Assembly (NCBI RefSeq): GCF_902459535.1
Contig: NZ_LR699553.1
Span: 4,092,001 to 4,156,000, forward strand
DNA length: 64,000 nt
Direction: 5' to 3'
Source of the DNA: Paraburkholderia dioscoreae
GTDB lineage: Bacteria; Pseudomonadota; Gammaproteobacteria; Burkholderiales; Burkholderiaceae
The position numbers were made by a program, and so were the translations under genes. This document shows, piece by piece, positions 37,015-44,989 of the stretch (position 1 is the first letter of the stretch; the number at the start of each line of letters is the position of its first letter). The notes under the pieces are model-generated. The model did no database searches. It was not told the DNA's origin and worked only from the letters and a program-made list of their open reading frames with translations.

Positions 37015-37236
37015 GACGCCCTCCCTCTGACTCTCGCGACGAACCATTCGAACGCGAGTGATGAGGAAGAATTGTGCGTAGCCGCGTCGCCGCGCGACAC
37101 TCAGCCAAACGGCTAACGTTGAGCAACGCGCGTCCAGTACGCGATCAAAGCGACTACAGTGAAGTCATTCCCGCGCGGCGCGCAGACTTGTCAAGAGGTG
37201 TCAGTAAGCATGCCGAAAGCTGAAAAGCCAGGCGGC

Positions 37237-37242
37237 TATAAT
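37237..37242 (+). promoter_or_regulatory. Candidate -10 for the penicillin-binding protein gene
   Basis: A perfect TATAAT lies 25 bp before the ATG at 37268 in the 250-bp divergent gap to pilM. No good -35 is present at 16-18 bp. Confidence 0.35.
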
Positions 37243-37267
37243 CGCGGGACTGTTTTTTGGTGCCCAT

Positions 37268-39667
37268 ATGCAATCCACGTCTCCTACGTCCCCCCCGCCC
37301 GCGCCGCAGAAGCGCAAACGCCCGTTGTGGCTGAAGCTCATCATCGGCTTCGTGGGTCTGATCGTCGCAGGCATTCTGTGCGTGCTGCTGGTGCTCGGTT
37401 ATGCGCTCGTCGTCGCCACGCCCAATCTGCCGTCGCTCGATGCATTGACCGACTACCGGCCCAAGGTGCCGTTGCGCATCTATACGGCCGACCACGTGCT
37501 GATCGGCGAGTTCGGCGAGGAACGACGCGACATCGTCCACATTCAGGACGTGCCCGATCATCTGAAGAAGGCGATCCTCGCCATTGAAGACGCGCGCTTC
37601 TACGATCACGGCGGCGTCGACCTAACGGGCATCGCGCGCGCGGGTATCGTGGCACTGACCAACGGCCACGCCACGCAGGGCGCGAGCACGATCACCATGC
37701 AGGTGGCGCGCAACTTCTTCCTCTCCAGTGAGAAGACTTACACGCGCAAGATCTACGAGATGCTGCTCGCCTACAAGATCGAATCGAAGCTGTCGAAAGA
37801 TCAGATTCTCGAGGTGTACATGAATCAGATCTATCTCGGTCAGCGCGCGTACGGATTCGCGAGCGCGGCGCGCGTTTACTTCGGCAAAGACCTGAAGGAT
37901 CTGACGCTGGCCGAATCCGCCATGCTGGCCGGACTGCCCAAGGCGCCGTCCGCCTATAACCCGGTGGTCAACCCGAAGCGTGCAAAGGTGCGGCAGGAGT
38001 ACATCCTGCAACGCATGTACGAGCTGCACTACATTACCCAGGAACAATACGACGAAGCGAGCCGGCAGCCGCTCGTGGTCAAGGGCGCGGGCAAGGAGTT
38101 CAGTGTGCACGCGGAATACGTCGCGGAAATGGTGCGTCAGATGATGTACGCGCAGTATCGCGAAGAAGCCTACACGCGCGGCCTGAACGTGGTGACCACG
38201 ATCGATTCGGCCGACCAGGACGTCGCTTACCGGGCACTGCGCAAAGGTCTGATGGACTACGAACGGCGCCACGGTTATCGCGGCCCGGAGGCGTTCATCG
38301 AGCTGCCGTCCGACGCCGACGACCGCGAACAGGCCATCGACGACGCGCTGCTCGAACACCCGGACAACGGCGAAATCATTGCCGCCGTGGTCACCGCGGC
38401 GAGTCCGAAACAGGTGCAGGCCGCTTTCATCGACGGCAATGTCGCCACGATCCAGGGGGACGGTCTGCGCTTTGCCCAGTTCGCACTCGGTCCGCGCGCG
38501 CAGCCGAACCAGCGTGTGCGGCCGGGCGCGATCATCCGGCTCGTCAAGAACGACGACGGCGACTGGTCGATCACGCAGTTGCCGCAGGTGGAAGGCGCGT
38601 TCGTTTCGGTGGTCCCACAAGATGGCGCGATCCGCGCGCTGGTCGGCGGGTTCGACTTCAACAAGAACAAGTTCAACCACGTCACGCAGGCGTGGCGTCA
38701 GCCGGGTTCGAGCTTCAAGCCGTTCATCTATTCGGCGTCGCTCGAAAAAGGACTCGGGCCGGCAACCGTGATCAACGACGCGCCGCTCTTCTTCAGCGCG
38801 GCTGAAACCGGCGGCCAGGCGTGGGAGCCGAAGAACTATGGCGGCGGCTTCGACGGCCCGATGACCATGCGCACTGCGCTGCAGCGCTCGAGGAACCTGG
38901 TGTCGATCCGCATCCTGAACCAGATCGGCACGAAATACGCGCAGCAGTACATCACGCGCTTCGGCTTCGACGCGGATCGTCATCCGGCTTATCTGCCAAT
39001 GGCGCTGGGCGCCGGTCTCGTCACACCGTTGCAGATGGCGGGCGCCTACTCGGTGTTCGCCAACGGCGGCTATCGGATCAACCCGTATCTGATCGCCGAA
39101 GTCACCGACCAGCGCGGCATCGTGGTCGCTCACGCACAACCGCTGGTGGCGGCGCAAAGCGCGCCGCACGCAATCGAACCGCGTAATGCGTACGTGATGA
39201 ACAGCCTGCTGCAAAGCGTGGCGCAACGCGGCACGGGCGCCAAGACCAATGTGCTCAAGCGCACCGACCTCGCCGGCAAGACGGGTACGACCAACGATTC
39301 CCGCGACGCGTGGTTCGCCGGTTATCAGCACACGCTCACGGCCATCGCGTGGATCGGCTACGACAACCCGCGCAGCCTCGGCGACAAGGAGACCGGCGGG
39401 GGTCTGTCATTGCCGGTGTGGGTCGAATACATGGGGCGCGCGCTCAAGGGCGTGCCCGAGTACAAGATGCCGATGCCCGACGGCTTGACGGAACTCGGCT
39501 CGGAGCTGTATTTCGACGACTTCACGCCGGGGCATGGTTTCGTCGCCACGGTCGGCATCAGTCAGGCGGCGCTGGATGCCGAGGCGAGCGGCGCGTCGGC
39601 GGCCGCGCCCGAGCAGGTCGGCGAGCAGGAGAAGCAGGACATCATGAATCTGTTCCGCGGACACTGA
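37268..39667 (+). CDS. mrcA: Penicillin-binding protein 1A (class A, bifunctional)
   Basis: The protein has 799 residues, with a short cytoplasmic tail and one membrane helix (LKLIIGFVGLIVAGILCVLLVLGYAL). The glycosyltransferase domain has AILAIEDARFYDHGGVD, GASTITMQVARNFFL and KIESKLSKDQILEVYMNQIYLGQRAYG. An OB-like insert of about 90 residues precedes the transpeptidase domain with PGSSFKPFIY (catalytic Ser and Lys), the SRN triad in ALQRSRNLVSI and KTGTT. It polymerises and cross-links peptidoglycan. The link between PBP1A and pilMNOPQ is common in gammaproteobacteria and holds here. Confidence 0.96.
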   Translation: MQSTSPTSPPPAPQKRKRPLWLKLIIGFVGLIVAGILCVLLVLGYALVVATPNLPSLDALTDYRPKVPLRIYTADHVLIGEFGEERRDIVHIQDVPDHLKKAILAIEDARFYDHGGVDLTGIARAGIVALTNGHATQGASTITMQVARNFFLSSEKTYTRKIYEMLLAYKIESKLSKDQILEVYMNQIYLGQRAYGFASAARVYFGKDLKDLTLAESAMLAGLPKAPSAYNPVVNPKRAKVRQEYILQRMYELHYITQEQYDEASRQPLVVKGAGKEFSVHAEYVAEMVRQMMYAQYREEAYTRGLNVVTTIDSADQDVAYRALRKGLMDYERRHGYRGPEAFIELPSDADDREQAIDDALLEHPDNGEIIAAVVTAASPKQVQAAFIDGNVATIQGDGLRFAQFALGPRAQPNQRVRPGAIIRLVKNDDGDWSITQLPQVEGAFVSVVPQDGAIRALVGGFDFNKNKFNHVTQAWRQPGSSFKPFIYSASLEKGLGPATVINDAPLFFSAAETGGQAWEPKNYGGGFDGPMTMRTALQRSRNLVSIRILNQIGTKYAQQYITRFGFDADRHPAYLPMALGAGLVTPLQMAGAYSVFANGGYRINPYLIAEVTDQRGIVVAHAQPLVAAQSAPHAIEPRNAYVMNSLLQSVAQRGTGAKTNVLKRTDLAGKTGTTNDSRDAWFAGYQHTLTAIAWIGYDNPRSLGDKETGGGLSLPVWVEYMGRALKGVPEYKMPMPDGLTELGSELYFDDFTPGHGFVATVGISQAALDAEASGASAAAPEQVGEQEKQDIMNLFRGH

Positions 39668-39692
39668 CGCCACCGCTCGAAGTCCCTCAGAA

Positions 39693-39729
39693 AGCAGAGC
39701 GGCCGCGCTGAATGCGCGGCCGCTCTGCT
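39693..39729. terminator. Perfect 16-bp hairpin between the PBP1A and cyaY genes
   Basis: AGCAGAGCGGCCGCGC (39693-39708) and its exact complement (39714-39729) flank a 5-nt loop. There is no T-run on either side, so it may terminate weakly or mark the end of both convergent transcripts. Confidence 0.55.
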
Positions 39730-39796
39730 TGTGCGGTCTGGATGATGATCGAAATCGAGGGAGCCGCGTTTGCGGCGCTCCTCCAAACTGCGCGTT

Positions 39797-40114
39797 TTAC
39801 GCTTCGAAGTGAACCGGCTCGCCGGCCTGCTGCGTCGCGTACTCCGACAGCGCGGCGAAAAACTCCGCGCCGCTGCGCGTGTCACGCCACTCGCCATCGA
39901 CGAAACGGAAGTGGAAACCGCCCGCTTTCGCGGCGATCCAGATCTCGCTCATGGGCGGCTGAAGGTTGACGATAATCTTCGAGCGATTCTCGAATTCGAG
40001 GGTCAGGACGTTGCCGCTGCGCTCGAGTTCGATGTCGGCATCCGTGTCGTCCAGCGCGCGTTCGATGGCGGCTAGCGCGGCTTCCGCGCGGGTCAGGTAT
40101 TCACTATCGGACAT
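39797..40114 (-). CDS. cyaY: Frataxin-like iron protein CyaY
   Basis: The 105-residue frataxin fold starts at the ATG at 40114 with GGAG upstream. Family features are an acidic first helix (DSEYLTRAEAALAAIERALDDTDADIELERSGNVLTLEF) and then NLQPPMSEIWIAAKAGGFHFRFVDGEWRDTRSG. CyaY binds iron and modulates the IscS/IscU iron-sulfur assembly machinery. It is transcribed divergently from lptM-lysA, the arrangement seen across betaproteobacteria. Confidence 0.95.
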   Translation of the reverse strand: MSDSEYLTRAEAALAAIERALDDTDADIELERSGNVLTLEFENRSKIIVNLQPPMSEIWIAAKAGGFHFRFVDGEWRDTRSGAEFFAALSEYATQQAGEPVHFEA

Positions 40115-40149
40115 GCTAAACTCCATCGATTATTTATTCAGGGACAGTC

Positions 40150-40491
40150 ATGCGAGTCGTATCTCGGATGCGCGCGGCGGCGCCCGGCCGCGCGATTGTA
40201 GCGGTTTTGGCCATTCTCGCAGGTTGTGCACTTGCCGGCTGCGGGCAACGCGGCTCGCTCTATTTGCCCACCGTGCCGCCGCTGCCGGCCAAGCCGATCG
40301 ATCGCACGCAAACCCCGCCGGACGTCGCGCAATCCGCCCCGGCAACCTCCACCGACCTGAGCACCGTTCCGGATACCTCCGGCACGCCGCTTTCGTTGGC
40401 GCCGGAAAACGAACTCGCCACGCCGCCCGCCTCCGCTGCATCCGCTACGGCGGCCCCGCTGCCGGCCTCCGCCGCTAAATCCGTTCAATAA
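40150..40491 (+). CDS. lptM: LptM-like (YifL) small lipoprotein
   Basis: The 113-residue lipoprotein has a signal segment ending in the lipobox LAGC, immediately followed by GQRGSLYLP, the LptM/YifL signature (GLKGPLYxP in E. coli). A Pro/Ala/Ser/Thr-rich, probably disordered tail follows. LptM helps LptD mature in the LPS export machine. The C-terminal tail is longer than in E. coli. AGGGA precedes the ATG, and lysA starts nine bases after the stop, so the two are probably one transcript. Confidence 0.85.
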   Translation: MRVVSRMRAAAPGRAIVAVLAILAGCALAGCGQRGSLYLPTVPPLPAKPIDRTQTPPDVAQSAPATSTDLSTVPDTSGTPLSLAPENELATPPASAASATAAPLPASAAKSVQ

Positions 40492-40500
40492 GACTTTCGC

Positions 40501-41763
40501 ATGACTCGATCCGCATTTGACTACGTCAACGGCGTGCTGCACGCCGAAGGCGTGTCCGCCGTCTCCCTCGCCGAGCAGTTCGGCACACCGCTGTACGTGT
40601 ATTCGCGCGCAGCACTCACCGAGGCGTGGAACGCCTACGCAGGCGCTTGTGCCGGCCGCCGTGCGAGCGTGCACGTCGCCGTCAAGGCCAATAGCAACCT
40701 CGCGGTGCTGAACGTGTTCGCACGCCTCGGCGCCGGCTTCGACATTGTGTCCGGCGGCGAACTGGCACGCGTGCTGGCCGCTGGCGGCAAAGCGGAAAAC
40801 ACCGTGTTTTCCGGCGTCGGCAAGAACGCGAACGAAATGCGCGAGGCGCTCGCGGCCGGCGTGAAATGCTTCAACGTCGAATCGATTCCCGAGTTGGACC
40901 GCCTGAATGCGGTCGCCGCGGAAATGGGCAAGAAGGCGCCCGTCTCGCTGCGCGTGAATCCCGACGTCGACGCGAAGACGCATCCGTATATCTCGACCGG
41001 CCTGAAGTCGAACAAGTTTGGCGTCGCATTCGAAGACGCACGCGCCACGTATCAGGCGGCCGCAGGCATGGCGAATCTCGAGGTGGTGGGGATCGACTGC
41101 CATATCGGCTCGCAGATCACCGAGGTCGCGCCGTATCTCGACGCGGTCGACAAGGTGCTGGAACTGGTCGAGCAGATCGAGCAGGACGGCCTGAAGATTC
41201 GCCACATCGACGTGGGCGGCGGCCTCGGCATCACGTACGACGACGAAACGCCACCGGAAATCGGCGAGTTCGTGCGCACCGTGCTCGATCGCATCGAAGC
41301 GCGCGGTCACGGTCATCGTGAAGTGTATTTCGAGCCGGGCCGCTCGCTGGTCGGCAATGCGGGCGTGCTGCTTACGCGCGTCGAATTTCTGAAGCCGGGC
41401 GCGGAAAAGAACTTCGCTATTGTCGACGCGGCCATGAACGATCTCGCGCGCCCCGCCATGTATGAGGCGTATCACGCGATCGACCCTGTCGTGAAGCACG
41501 ACGTGCCGGCTCACGTGTACGACGTGGTCGGCCCGGTTTGCGAGAGCGGCGACTGGCTTGGCCGCGAACGCTTGCTGGCGATTGAACCGGGTGATCTGCT
41601 GGCAATCCGCTCGGCCGGCGCGTACGGCTTCGTGATGAGCTCCAACTACAACACCCGTCCGCGTGCGGCCGAGGTGATGGTTGATGGTACACAGACGCAT
41701 GTGATTCGCGCCCGCGAAGAGGCCAGACAGCTGTTTTCGGGCGAAACGATTCTGCCGGCGTAA
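40501..41763 (+). CDS. lysA: Diaminopimelate decarboxylase LysA
   Basis: The 420-residue PLP enzyme has the lysine in VAVKANSNLAVL, the glycine-rich phosphate loop in IDVGGGLGITY, the HIGSQI motif, FEPGRSLVGNAG, and the active-site Cys in VCESGDWLG from the partner subunit. The C-terminus has GAYGFVMSSNYNTRPR. It makes L-lysine from meso-diaminopimelate. Downstream lies a long hairpin terminator. Confidence 0.97.
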   Translation: MTRSAFDYVNGVLHAEGVSAVSLAEQFGTPLYVYSRAALTEAWNAYAGACAGRRASVHVAVKANSNLAVLNVFARLGAGFDIVSGGELARVLAAGGKAENTVFSGVGKNANEMREALAAGVKCFNVESIPELDRLNAVAAEMGKKAPVSLRVNPDVDAKTHPYISTGLKSNKFGVAFEDARATYQAAAGMANLEVVGIDCHIGSQITEVAPYLDAVDKVLELVEQIEQDGLKIRHIDVGGGLGITYDDETPPEIGEFVRTVLDRIEARGHGHREVYFEPGRSLVGNAGVLLTRVEFLKPGAEKNFAIVDAAMNDLARPAMYEAYHAIDPVVKHDVPAHVYDVVGPVCESGDWLGRERLLAIEPGDLLAIRSAGAYGFVMSSNYNTRPRAAEVMVDGTQTHVIRAREEARQLFSGETILPA

Positions 41764-41776
41764 CCTTCAATAGTTG

Positions 41777-41827
41777 CGTAAACGTAAAAAGGCGATGCCG
41801 CAGCGGCATCGCCTTTTTACGTTTACG
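41777..41827. terminator. Bidirectional terminator with a perfect 24-bp stem between lysA and msrQ
   Basis: The left arm (41777-41800) and right arm (41804-41827) are exact complements around a 3-nt loop. The A-run in the left arm and the T-run in the right arm let it work on both strands, ending lysA on plus and msrQ on minus. Confidence 0.9.
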
Positions 41828-41846
41828 TGAGGTGCGCTAGCGCCGG

Positions 41847-42569
41847 TCAATGCGCCTTCGACATCCGGTCACGCAACCAGACGACCAGACGCCAGCCGAG
41901 CAACGCCACCATGATCGCGCCGTAAATCTTCGGCAAGATCAGATCATGCTTACCTGCCTTCATCCACCAGAAGTGCAGGATCGCGAGCGCGCCGATCGCA
42001 TAGATGGACCGATGCAGCATCTGCCAGCGGCGCCCGAGCTTGCGCACCATCGCGCGCGGCGACGTCGCGGCCAATGCGATCAGCAACACGAACGCCGCGA
42101 AGCCCACCGTGATGAACGGCCGCTTGCCGATGTCCTTGATGATCTCGGCGACGTCGAACCACTTGTCAAACCACAGGTAAGTGGTGAAATGCAGCGTCGC
42201 GTAAAAGAACGCGTAGAGCCCGAGCATGCGGCGAAAGCGCACGAACGCGGCGACGCCGGTGAGCCGGCGCAACGGCGTCACCGCCAGCGTGATGCAGAGA
42301 AAGACGAGCGTCCACAGACCCGTCGAACGCGTAATGAACTCGATCGGATTCGCGCCGAGCCGGTCGGTCAAGCCGAATAGCACGATGCGCGCGAGCGGAT
42401 ACCACGCTGCGATAAACACCGCGACCTTGACCGGCACGATCCAGCGCGCGCCAGCGGCGGGCCGCCTCGCCGCCATCGGCGATGCGGGCGCCTGCGCGCG
42501 CGAAGCTGGGCGTGCGGGTTGAGCGCCGGGCTGAACGGGCTGAGCAGCAGGTTGCGTATCGGAAGCCAT
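41847..42569 (-). CDS. msrQ: MsrQ, heme-binding membrane subunit of periplasmic methionine sulfoxide reductase
   Basis: From the ATG at 42569 the protein has 240 residues: a Pro/Ala/Gln-rich N-terminal extension and six membrane helices of the ferric-reductase-like family. The heme-ligand histidines lie in FFYATLHFTTYLWFDKW and RRWQMLHRSIYAIGALAILHFWW. It passes electrons from the quinone pool to MsrP. It lies 11 bp behind msrP. The longer ORF upstream overlaps msrP and is not coding. Confidence 0.94.
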   Translation of the reverse strand: MASDTQPAAQPVQPGAQPARPASRAQAPASPMAARRPAAGARWIVPVKVAVFIAAWYPLARIVLFGLTDRLGANPIEFITRSTGLWTLVFLCITLAVTPLRRLTGVAAFVRFRRMLGLYAFFYATLHFTTYLWFDKWFDVAEIIKDIGKRPFITVGFAAFVLLIALAATSPRAMVRKLGRRWQMLHRSIYAIGALAILHFWWMKAGKHDLILPKIYGAIMVALLGWRLVVWLRDRMSKAH

Positions 42570-42580
42570 GGTCGCGCCGC

Positions 42581-43576
42581 CTAGAAATTCTTCTTCAGGT
42601 CCATGCCCTGATAAAGCGACGCGACCTGATCGCCGTAGCCGTTGAACATCAACGTCTTGCGCTTGGGTGTGAAGAAACCGTCCTCGCCGATACGCCGCTC
42701 GGTCGCCTGACTCCAGCGGGGATGGTCGACGTTCGGATTCACGTTCGAATAAAACCCGTATTCGTTCGACGCGTACGTGTTCCAGCTGGTTGGCGGCTGC
42801 TTGTCGAGGAAACGGATCTTCACCAGCGACTTCGCGCTCTTGAAACCATATTTCCATGGCACCACGACGCGCACCGGCGCGCCGTTCTGATTGGGCAGCA
42901 CCTGACCGTACAGACCCATCGTCAGCAAGGTCAGCGGATTCATCGCTTCGTCCATGCGCAGACCTTCGGAGTACGGCCAATCGAGCACGGGCGTCGACAG
43001 TCCGGGCATTTGCGACGGATCGGCCAGCGTGATGAATTGCACGTATCTGGCGTTGCCCGTCGGCTGCACGCGCTTGATCAGCTCCGAGAGCGGCACGCCG
43101 ATCCACGGAATCACCATCGACCAGCCTTCCACACAGCGCATCCTGTACACGCGCTCCTCGAGCGGCGCGAGCTTGAGCAATTCGTCGATGTCGTAGACCT
43201 TCGGATTCCTGATCTCGCCCTCGACGCTCACCTTCCACGGATGCGGCCGCAGCGTCCCGGCGTTGCGCGCAGGATCGGCCTTGTCGGTGCCGAATTCGTA
43301 GTAGTTGTTATACGTGGTGATGTCCTTGTACGGCGTGATCTTGTCGAGCGCAACGAATCGGGTATTGGTCTTCGCCGCCAGCTTCTGCGCCTTCGGGTCC
43401 GGCGACGCGTAAGCCGCCAGCGCCTCGCCGTTCACACCGATCAGACTGCCGAGCGCCACCGCGCCGGCCGCCTGCAACACACGCCGCCGGTTCTGAAAAA
43501 CACGTTGCGGCGTGATTTCGCTGCGCGCAATGTCGTCGCCGCTGAGTTGAATTCTGTCGCTACGCTTGATCCACAT
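42581..43576 (-). CDS. msrP: MsrP, periplasmic protein-methionine-sulfoxide reductase (molybdoenzyme)
   Basis: The 331-residue protein has a Tat signal (QNRRRVLQAAGAVALGSLIG). The sulfite-oxidase-fold body includes TTYNNYYEFGTDK, PWKVSVEGEI, the molybdenum-ligand Cys in YRMRCVEGWSMVIPWIGVPL, VVPWKYGFKSAKS and the C-terminal RKTLMFNGYGDQVASLYQGMD. It repairs oxidised methionines in envelope proteins and receives electrons from MsrQ, whose gene follows. Confidence 0.96.
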   Translation of the reverse strand: MWIKRSDRIQLSGDDIARSEITPQRVFQNRRRVLQAAGAVALGSLIGVNGEALAAYASPDPKAQKLAAKTNTRFVALDKITPYKDITTYNNYYEFGTDKADPARNAGTLRPHPWKVSVEGEIRNPKVYDIDELLKLAPLEERVYRMRCVEGWSMVIPWIGVPLSELIKRVQPTGNARYVQFITLADPSQMPGLSTPVLDWPYSEGLRMDEAMNPLTLLTMGLYGQVLPNQNGAPVRVVVPWKYGFKSAKSLVKIRFLDKQPPTSWNTYASNEYGFYSNVNPNVDHPRWSQATERRIGEDGFFTPKRKTLMFNGYGDQVASLYQGMDLKKNF

Positions 43577-43712
43577 CGTGGTACTCCTTGCCGGCCCATC
43601 GGTCCATGCAGCTTAAGGGGCCATATTGATGATCGCTCGCCCGGGCGTCCGTCCAGTCATCCATAGGTACTGTGAGAACGAACACTCTGGATGCAGCAAA
43701 TATTCCATCGGC

Positions 43713-43750
43713 CATAAAAAAACCGCCGGTGCGAAGCACACGGCGGTTTT
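43713..43750 (-). terminator. Rho-independent terminator after ccsB
   Basis: On the minus strand AAAACCGCCG and CGGCGGTTTT pair perfectly around a 12-nt loop that can itself fold (GTGC-GCAC type), followed by a run of T. It is about 25 bp after the ccsB stop. Confidence 0.88.
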
Positions 43751-43773
43751 GCGTCGGTTCAGAGCGGCAGAGC

Positions 43774-44985
43774 TTACAGTTTGCCGTAACTATGCAGGCC
43801 CGACAGGAACATGTTGACGCCAAGGAAGGCGAAGGTCGTCACCAGCAACCCGGTCAATGCCCACCATGCCGCGACCGCGCCGCGCAGCCCCTTCATGAGC
43901 CGCATATGCAGCCATGCCGCATAGTTCAGCCAGACGATCAGCGCCCACGTTTCCTTCGGATCCCAGCTCCAGTAACCGCCCCAGGCTTCAGCGGCCCACA
44001 GCGCGCCGAGAATCGTCGCAATCGTGAAGAACGCAAAACCGACGGCGATGGATTTGTACATCACGTCGTCGAGCACTTCGAGCGCCGGCAGGCGGTCGGC
44101 CAGCACGCCACGCTCTTTCGCCAGATACGCGACGCCCACCATGGCGGACAGCGCGAAGCTGCCATAACCGATGAAGTTGGCCGGCACGTGAATCTTCATC
44201 CACCAGCTTTGCAGCGCCGGAACGAGCGGCTGGATCTGCTGTGCGTCACGCGCCACCGAGTACCACATCAGGAAGCCGACCGCAGCGCTGATGACTAGCA
44301 GCACGAACGCGCCGAGCGCGCGGGTGTTGTAGTGCTGTTCGTAGTACAGATAGAAGAGCGCGGTGATCAGGCTGAAGAGCACGAACACTTCGTACAGGTT
44401 CGAGATGGGAATATGGCCGACATCCGCGCCGATCAGATACGACTCGTACCAGCGCACCATCAGGCCGACAAAGCCCATCAGCACCGCCGCCCACGTCATC
44501 TTCGAGCCGATCGCCGCACCGGTCGGCGAACGCGACAGCAGGCCGATCCAGTAGAACACGGTGGCGAACACGAAGAGCGCGCTCATCCACAGGATGGCGG
44601 ACTGGCTCGACAGGAAATACTTCAGGAAGAACGCGTTATCCGCGCGGCTGAGATCGCCGTGGTAGATCTGGATGGCCAGCAGCGAAAGCGCCGTGATCCC
44701 CACCATCAGCGGACGCACCGGTTTCCAGCGCCAGCCGAGCACCATGAACACCGGCACGGCGCACACCAGCACCAGCTTGTCGTAGTAATTCATGAACGGG
44801 TGATAGCGCGACAGCGCAAACCCGGCGCCCGCGACCATCGCGACGGCAAATAGCCAGTCGACAATGCCGAGCCGTTTCAGGAACGGCCGCTCGTCGTACT
44901 GCGCGACGTTGGGCGTTTCACTCGCGAGCGCCTTCCTGGGCCGCGAGGGGGAAGAAGAGGATGAGGAAACCTGAGTCAAGTCCAT
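43774..44985 (-). CDS. ccsB: Cytochrome c biogenesis protein CcsB (CcsA/ResC type heme lyase subunit)
   Basis: The 403-residue membrane protein has a Ser-rich cytoplasmic N-terminus and about eight helices. The heme-presenting WWD-type motif is WGGYWSWDPKETWALIVWLNYAAWLHMRL. Conserved histidines lie in MKIHVPANFIGYGSFAL and the last helix region. With ResB it forms the system II synthase that attaches heme to apocytochromes c. It starts four bases after the resB stop. In betaproteobacteria the name CcsB is used for this ResC-like part. Confidence 0.94.
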   Translation of the reverse strand: MDLTQVSSSSSSPSRPRKALASETPNVAQYDERPFLKRLGIVDWLFAVAMVAGAGFALSRYHPFMNYYDKLVLVCAVPVFMVLGWRWKPVRPLMVGITALSLLAIQIYHGDLSRADNAFFLKYFLSSQSAILWMSALFVFATVFYWIGLLSRSPTGAAIGSKMTWAAVLMGFVGLMVRWYESYLIGADVGHIPISNLYEVFVLFSLITALFYLYYEQHYNTRALGAFVLLVISAAVGFLMWYSVARDAQQIQPLVPALQSWWMKIHVPANFIGYGSFALSAMVGVAYLAKERGVLADRLPALEVLDDVMYKSIAVGFAFFTIATILGALWAAEAWGGYWSWDPKETWALIVWLNYAAWLHMRLMKGLRGAVAAWWALTGLLVTTFAFLGVNMFLSGLHSYGKL

Positions 44986-44989
44986 GATC

